Of a stretch of DNA of 64,000 nt, positions 46,301-55,300 are shown one piece after another. Every line of letters starts with the position of its first letter. Within the stretch, counting starts at the first letter, position 1. Origin of the DNA: Protonemura montana (taxonomy: Eukaryota; Arthropoda; Insecta; Plecoptera; Nemouridae); assembly GCA_947568835.1 (NCBI GenBank), contig OX387607.1:1674001-1738000 (forward strand), written 5' to 3'. Below the pieces are notes generated by a model. The model searched no databases and was not told the DNA's origin. It was given only the letters and a program-made list of their open reading frames with translations. The position numbers were made by a program, and so were the translations under genes.

Positions 46301-49300
46301 GGTCGAACGACTGATCCCGATCAGATACGAGAACGACCGATCTTTATCGAACTGCTCCGAGGTTGACCGAAAGATACCGAATGGCGTCAAGGTCGAACGA
46401 CTGATCCCGATCAGCTACGAGTACGACCGATCGTTGTCGAGCCTCTCCGAGTTTGACCCGAAACTGGATAATGACTACGACATAGAAGAGGTGGACCGAT
46501 TGTTTTTGATTTTGACTTGCGTTGTCGTTGTCGGGTTAATGTTGTAGATATTTGTGCCTGGCTTACCTCGTGCTGCAAGCCTGGCTGAGTGGCTTTCAAA
46601 AAACTAACTCCACATCAACTACTTGCATGCCTTGGCGCGATTTTAGATAATCTCACCTTACAGCCGTCAATGTTCTAACTAAAAGTTCCTGTATTTTTGT
46701 TGATAAAATCACTAGAATCATGCTTCGATACGTTGGAGACTTCTTACCATAAATAAAACCTTGGGTCTTGTGGTTTTTCGTATGATGCTTTTTTTGTGAA
46801 GGGTTTTTAATTCTAAAAATGACGCTAATCTTTTGGGTCATCTTCAGTCTCACCCTGAAGATGACAGAGCGATCTCTTGTCGAAACGTCGGGAGAAGACC
46901 TTTTTTATGCTACGACTCGTATAGCAATGGCTCTCAAAACCTTAAAGAAACCAAATAAAACCTTGACATGTTTTCACAAACTCCTAAAGTGAGAGAAGCA
47001 GCCATTTGTTCTCATAGAAACGTCCAACAATTCGGTTCCTCGCATTTTTGTTTATTTAGGTATTATTTGAAAGCGTTACCTAACTCTATCGTTTCTGTAG
47101 CAACTGTAATCGATGCAAAAAAAATATTGCAAATCCGAATTGAAATGTATTTGGCTCAAATAACGCATTAACATTGCAAGTAGTTGATACAATTACAGCA
47201 AAGCCACCCGCCTGGCACCGGATGTACGCCCCCCTCTCAGCGAATGACGTTGTTAACCTCCGCCCCGCTCTGTTCCTGCGCAGCTAAGCGAGATGTCAGC
47301 TGATCTGGCAGACGAGCGCGCAGCCGCGCAGCTGGCGTCGCAGCGGCTCGACGCAGAGACTACGCATCGCACGCGACTGGAGCGTGACTTGGCAGACACA
47401 CAGGTAACTTATTAATTCTTTAAAAACTCGCTAAAACAGCAAAGAAACTTGTAACCCTCCATCCAACTTTAACTCTAAGAACTCGGTTTGTCGTGTTGGT
47501 AACACCGGTCCTCGTGAGATCACCGAAGTTAACCAACACTGCACTGGGTCAGGTATTGGATGGGTGACCATCATACACATGACCAGTTCTGTTCGGGAGA
47601 GAGGTTGGAGGGGTGAAAGTTAAGCAACACTGTGCTGGGTCAGGTATTGGATGGGTGACCATCATACACATGGCCAGTTCTGTTCGGGAGAGAGGTTGGA
47701 GGGATGAAAGTTAAGCAACACTGCGCTGGGTCAGGTATTAGATGGGTGAATATTATACACATGACCAGTTCTGTTCGGGAGAGAGGTTGGAGGGATGAAA
47801 GTTAAGCAACACTGCGCTGGGTCAGGTATTTGATGGGTGACCATCATACACATGGCCAGTTCTGTTCGGGAGAGAGGTTGGAGGGATGAAAGTTAAGCAA
47901 CACTGCGCTGGGTCAGGTATTTGATGGGTGACCATCATACACATGACCAGTTCTGTTCGGGTGAGAGGTTGGAGGGATGAAAGTTAAGTAACACTGCGCT
48001 GGGTCAGGTATTAGATGGGTGACCATCATACACATGACCAGTTCTGTTCGGAAGAGAGGTTGGAGGGATGAAAGTTAAGCAACACTGCGCTGGGTCAGGT
48101 ATTGGATGGGTGACCATTATACACATGACCAGTTCTGTTCGGGAGAGAGGTTGGAGGGATGAAAGTTAAGCAACACTGCACTGAGTTAGGTATTGGATGG
48201 GTGAACATTATACACATGACCAGTTCTGTTCGGGAGAGAGGTTGGAGGGATGAAAGTTAGTACAGCAACTTTATTCGTCTTGTTAATCAATCTCTCGACA
48301 GCATGGATTTGTGGAGGATAAAAATATGACATTTGTCATATTGGCAGTCTTAAAATGCTGAAAATGGACAAAAAAAAGAACAAATTCTCGTGACCACTCT
48401 TGTCGGCACTCTTGGATCTTGAATCAACGTTTCCAACCACTTCCGGTGCAGGCTCGCGAGTCCAAGCTGAGCGCTGCGAGCGCACGGCTCGAAGCCGAAC
48501 TGCTCGCTGTGCGCGCTGACGACGTCAACGTCGACGCCGACGGTGAAGACGACGAGGCAGGCGCCGAGACGCTGCGTGCCCGTCTGGCGCGCGCCGGTCG
48601 TGAGCTGGCGCTGCTACGTCACAGACTCACTCAGCAGCATGCTGACGACCTCGAACAACTGGTGGCTCTCAAAAAGCAGATGGAAAAGAAGGTGGGTGCA
48701 TCTCGAGATGGTAGTTGGGCCATGCGCATTGTACAATGGCCAATAGGCATGTTCAAAGGCTCTTCTTTAAACAATCTTTCTCCTGTCTCACCCGCAACCC
48801 TTGCTACATGTTTGTACCGCGGGTTGTCATCTCACGTCCGTGCCCCTGTATCACCGTAACCCGTGCTACATGTCTGTGTTGCGGGTTGCAGCTTGCTGAC
48901 GTGTACGAGGACGTGAACTCGCAGCGGCAGACGGCTGCGCAGGCGCAGCGCAAGGCGCAGAAGCTGAGCTCTGAGAGCAACGACCTGCGCTTGCATCTTG
49001 AGGAGCAGGCCGCACGCAACGCGCTGCTGGAGAAGAAACAACGTCGGTATGGCAACGATGCTGATGTGATTTGCGGCGCAATTTAACCACTTTTAACATT
49101 TTGCATCTCCTGTACATTGATGGTGTTTTGTGCCTTGAACCTCGGAGGTTCTTGGATCCTATCAGGAATCCAATCCAGATTTCAACAGAGAAATACCATT
49201 TAGAGTCTTGACAAAAACTACTTTGACTGAGTTTTGAATGCAAAGTGAAGAACACCTAAATTTAAAAAACTAAAAGTAACAGGTACAAGTTACAAAACGT

Positions 49301-52300
49301 TGGGAAATTCAGTTGTTCTTCACTTAGCATTCAAAACCCAGTTGAAATAGTTTTTGTTAAAACTAGTGCTAAGGTTACATCAAGTAGACATGAGTCTAAA
49401 AACAATCGTACCATTTCGAGTTGATCGAGTCAGCTTGAGAAAAGATCACTAATATTTTGTATGTAACTTAACTTAATTACAGTTTTTGTTATTGTGCTCA
49501 AGAAAGAGCGCAAAGTACCGGAGATGAAAAATGCTCCGCAAAGTTGTGTGATCGAGAAATTTCTACAATTTTCTTAACTATGATCAATATTCATCATTCA
49601 TTCATCTATTTTCATTATATGTGTTTTTCTTTTTTTTTATCAAAAGTGGGCAACAATCAGGAATTTTAAACAACAAAAAGTGTTCAAAGAAGAAAGTTAA
49701 CAATACAAGAGTTTAGATGCCAACTTGACAATCGTTTGGACTTTGCAGGTTTGACGCGGAGCTCCAGGCCGCGCTGGAGTCCGGCCGAACGGAGAAGCGG
49801 GAACGAGAACGCGCCGCTCGTGAGCGGGACCTTGCGTTGGCCGAGAAGACGGCCCTCGAACAGAGTCTCAGCGTGAGTGGATAGTCGGACTTGAATCAGA
49901 CCACAAAATGGCGACAAATTTGATCGAAACAGAAAATACTGGCAGAGGCATGCAGAAATACAGAATTAAAGATCAAAATAAGCTACTCTCATCTAAATTG
50001 CCTTGCAAAGACCTAGTAATAAAAAAAGCTTTTAAGATTGCTCTTGCTTGTCCCACATGGGTGCTGTTTATAAGAGCGTAGCCACGTTTAAAGCAAGACG
50101 TTGTTATGACCGGCAGGCCACGCAGCTGGAAGTGCAACTGCGTGAAGACCAAGCGGCCGCGTTGACCCGCGAGCTTGACTCGGCCGCTGCCGGGGGACAT
50201 TCGGAGCTGGAGCTGGCCTCTCTCCGTCGAACCCGACACGAGCTGGAATCCAAGCTGCAGGAACAGGTGAGACCTTGAACTTGAGAACAGCTTCGTTGGA
50301 GTTTTAGCGGTATTATTGGACAAGGGTTTTCTTAATTTCAATATACACTTGGCTAACTTTGCTTGCTGGGTTCGGTAGGAGGATGAGCTGGATGATTTGG
50401 CCGGACAGCTGGCCATGCTGGGCCAGGCCAAGCTGCGGCTGGAGATGAGCCTGGAGCAGCAACGCAAGGAAGCTCGCAGGGAGCAGGCCCAGCGTGATGA
50501 GGAACTCGATGAGGCACGAGGCAACGCCTCAAAGAAAGTCAAAGGTGAGATTTATCGCTGTGATGAAATTACATTATCACAAAGACTTTTGGCAAGAAAA
50601 TGTCAAGATAGTTTTCACAGATTCCAAGCTTACTTTTCTAAACTCCATTCAGTGAGAACATACTTTGCAATACAGGGGATAGTCGCTGTGCTGGTATCTT
50701 CTCTCACGGGCTAGACTGTAGCAATGCTGGGGGCAGTCCTTGTGCTGGAATCTTCTCTCACGGGCTAGACTGTAGCAATGCAGGGACAGTCCTTGTGCTG
50801 GTATCTTCTCTCACGGGCTAGACTGTAGCAATGCTGGGGGCAGTCCTTGTGCTGGAATCTTCTCTCACGGGCTAGACTGTAGCAATGCAGGGGACAGTCC
50901 TTGCAATGGTATCTTCTCTCACGGGCTAGACTGTAGCAATGCAGGGGACAGTCATTGTGCTGGTATCTTCTCTCACGGGCTAGACTGTAGCAATGCAGGG
51001 GACAGTCATTGTGCTGGTATCTTCTCTCACGGGCTAGACTGTAGCAATGCAGAGGACAGTCTTTGTATTGGTATCTTTCCCCACTGGTTATACTGTGAGG
51101 CTGACCAATGTCTGCTGGTTCCAGCGCTAGAGGCTGCACTGGAAGGGGAGCATGAAGAACGGACGAGGCTGCTACGTGAGAAGCACGAGCTGGAGCGCCG
51201 CGCAAATGATGCGCTTGCAAACGCATCGCGCAGCCGAGAGGAGCAGGAACATGCGCTACGTACACGCAAGGATTTGAAGCGTACGCGCGCCCTTCTTAAG
51301 GACGCACAGCAAGCGTTGGCTGCGCAGCAGGATGCGCCCAACAAGGCGTTGTTACGGCAGCTCAGGCATCAGGTGCGCAAGTGTGGGGATGAAATAAAAT
51401 GTTCGGGTCCGATTGCACCAAAATCACGATTTCTAGTTAAAGTTTTAGTTCAAACAATTGCTATGGAAAATGTCAATCTCATGCAGTGAATGACAGATGT
51501 TTGGGTTGGCAAAATAGTAGCAGATTTCTTCAATTATTTAATAATTAATTGAAGTACTGGACTACTTTTGTTGTGCATCCCCAATTTTTAGCACTACATA
51601 TTCAGGCTTGAAAACATGACGGTCTTGGGGCTGATTTCACCAACGCTGTTTAAAACGGTCTTAAACGCCGTTTAGCTGTGATTTTAACCGGCACAGTAAT
51701 TTGCTTCAAAACAAAGATATTTTAATAATTGATAACCAAAATGTTCAGACTACACAAGAAGAACAAGAAAAAAATTGCTTTAACAATGTGTTTGCTTCGA
51801 AACATAATATTTGGAGACTTGGAAATACAAACAGAATATCAATGGGACTTCTTTCTTTGACCTCCAAATGACAGTTCAAAGTTAAGAGCCCTTTTATTCA
51901 AGGTTCAAATATCAAACAGTGATTAGAGCAAAGAGAAAATAGAGTCGAAATAAAATTTCTTTTATATGACAGAACAAAGGCTTCTTGAATCGTCACCAAA
52001 TTCAAATGTTTTTTTTTTTTTTTGTCCTCTTTCAAGTATTTCAAAGTGTAAGCTAAACGGGGGGAATACATTTTTGCCTAAAACCTCCCTTAAATGCAGA
52101 TCAGCATTGTTGAAATCAGCCCTTACACTGCTATAGCACAGACTATGAAATATCCTTCGTTCTAAATTCTCTTTGGTTGGTAATTGTGTGTTTGTACCTC
52201 CTAGCTCCTTGCCAGTGTTACCACCACGTGTGTTTGTACCTCCTAGCTCCTTGCCAGTGTTACCACCGTGTGTGTTTGTACCTCCTAGCTCCTTGCCAGT

Positions 52301-55300
52301 GTTACCACCGCATGTGTTTGTACCTCCTAGCTCCTTGCCAGTGTTACCACCGCGTGTGTTTGTACCTCCTAGCTCCTTGCCAGTGTTACCACCGTGTGTG
52401 TTTGTACCTCCTAGCTCCTTGCCAGTGTTACCACCGTGTGTGTTTGTACCTCCTAGCTCCTTGCCAGTGTTACCACCGCGTGTGTTTGTACCTCCTAGCT
52501 CCTTGCCAGTGTTACCACCGCGTGTGTGTTTGTACCTCCTAGCTCCTTGCCAGTGTTACCACCGCGTGTGTGTTTGTACCTCCTAGCTCCTTGCCAGTGT
52601 TACCACCGCATGTGTTTGTACCTCCTAGCTCCTTGCCAGTGTTACCACCGCGTGTGTGTTTGTACCTCCTAGCTCCTTGCCAGTGTTACCACCGCGTGTG
52701 TGTTTGTACCTCCTAGCTCCTTGCCAGTGTTATCACCGCATGTGTGTTTGTGTGTTTTAACGAGTCTGCCGACCTGTCTAGCTGGAGGATGCCGAGGCTG
52801 CTCGAGCGGCAGCTGCCCGAGGTCGGCAAGGTGCCGAGACCGAGCTTGCCGAGCTTCGAGCCCAGCTTGACGAGGCATCGCGTGCCAAGCAGGACGCGGA
52901 GAGTCGTGCAAATGCTGCCACCAGGGAGAAGCAGGAGCTGCGAGCGCAGCTTGACGAAAACGAGGAGGAACTTTCAGAGGTAATTCGAACTTTAGTTTGA
53001 TTTTTTTTTTTTTTTCTTATGTTACTTTGCTAAATATGTCACAGTCAATAACATTTAAACATAATTTTTGCATTCAGTTTTCTTTTGGGCATTAATGGGT
53101 TGAATTGCAGACGCTTGCAATGTCCAAAGTAATTTATTTTTAGAAACACTAATAACCTCCCAAAAATTGGTTCCAATAAGGAAATCTCACTAAGATTATT
53201 ATTTAATTATTATCATTGTGTTCAAATACGCGTTTAAAATAAAATCTGACATATTTTTTTTTTTTTATAATCCGATCGTAACTTTTCTATTTATATTTGT
53301 TTTAAGAATGGCTAAAATATGAATTCTCGTGGCGGGATTAAAACGGGCTGTGATTAACTACACGTAGTTCTGACGTCATTTTGTTGTATCCTTTGCGTTC
53401 GCTTCTGTTTTTTGACGTCATACTGACGTCAGATTTCACTTCATGTCATAAAAACTAGCGACCCTCGTTTTTGTACGAGATTGAAACGCAAACATTTTAA
53501 ACAGATATATTTTATTCAAAATTGGATTTAGAAGAAAATAAAAACATACGTATAGAATAGAATAGAATAGAATAGGAGTTTATTTACAACTTTGGAAAAC
53601 ATTAAATGGAATGAACACATTTTTCTTCCTGTTGGTTGCAATAAATTGTAGATTTAAAAACTAGATTAACTAGAAAACTAGATTAAGTAGTTTTGTAATA
53701 CTCGTGGTAGGTAACTAAAAGTCTTTTGCAGATTTGATTTTACTCATTTTCTTTCTGGGTCTTTTTTTCTTTTTTTGAATTTCTTTCGTATGCATTATTT
53801 TCTCACAAAAAAAATGAATAAAAAAATAGTTTCAAATTTAAAGAGATTTCCCGATTAAAAGCTGCTATTTCCAGTCCCATATCTTCACTGACCTGCCAAG
53901 TTGTAACCTCACCGTGCCCCACCCTCGCAGGTACTCAAGAAGTACGGTCTGACCGTCTCGACGCTGTCGGCAGCGCAGGCGGCAAGCGCCGAGGCGGCCG
54001 CCACCGCGGCAGCTTTGGAGGCGGAGCTACGAGCCCAGCGCGACGCCGCCGCCGAGCTGCAGGCGCGGCTGGACGCGGCCGGTACTGATCCGGAATGTTC
54101 CCTGGCTCAACGGAGGCTCGAGCTGAGGGTCCGGGAGGCGGAGTCTAGGCTGGAACTGGAACAGACAACGCGGGGCAGGCTTGAGGTACGTTCAGCTTCG
54201 ATAGGCTGCCATTTTGTCGTTGAAATTTTGATTCTCTTGGTTAAATATCCGGAGGAATTTCCGTATCAGGTCGCTCCGTTTGACCTGCAGATCATTGATA
54301 TAAGTGTTAGGACCAATCGGAAGATAACAACATTTGGCTTGCATTTTTATGCAATAACATTACATTTATGTAATCCAGACAAAATATTTTTTACTTTTAA
54401 AACTGGTGTTGTTTGATGGTTTAGTATATCCTGGAAATCTCCGTGTAACTCCTAGGAACAACTCTGTCTTATAGTGTTAAGCATGGGCAACCCTTGCATC
54501 TGGGAGATAATAGTATGTGCTATGCTGATATAATCAACGCAAACCAACGCAATGGAGGTGACAAATGTATCGCAAAAACCTGGCCGTACGCCATCACTTG
54601 ATCAGTTTTTGGTAATGTCCTACTACATTTTTGTAAAATTTAAATAGGAGCAATTGATTTGTTTTTTTTGGATGGACAGCAGTTTCCTAGGAAATTCTGC
54701 AGAAGTATTGGCATTGTACAGGCATTGTTAGTTTGTTGGCATGGTAATAGAAATTTAATTGACATATATAATAAATACTTTACCTATGCCATCAAATATA
54801 TTTTGAGAATCCCCTCAAACCTGACAAGACTTAGGCCAGGTTTTACCAAAATCTCGCCTCCTAGTTGAAGTGTTAGTTGAAACTATTGCCATGACGACTT
54901 CCAATCACATGCAGTGAAATTCAAATGTTTCTGTGAGCTAGAGATCCAACTTATAGTTGAACAATTTGTTGAAACTGTTGCCATGACGACTTACAATCAC
55001 ATGCAGTGAAATTCAGATGTTTCTGTGAGCTAGAGATCCAACTTATAGTTGAAGATTTTTGTTAAACTCGAGCGACTGAAAACAGAAACTAAATGGACAA
55101 CAATCGTGTCACATCACTGAACATGATACCCGACTCCAGGTCCAGATCTCGCGGCTAAAGGAGGCGGTGGGCCGTGCAACAAGCGAAGCAGTCACGGCAC
55201 GGGGCCGGGAAGCGGAGGCGGAGGGGGCGGCTCGTCGAGCGTCTCGTCAGCTCCGAGAGGCACGGGAGGCGGCGGCTGCGGCAGCGGCTAGAGACTCGGA

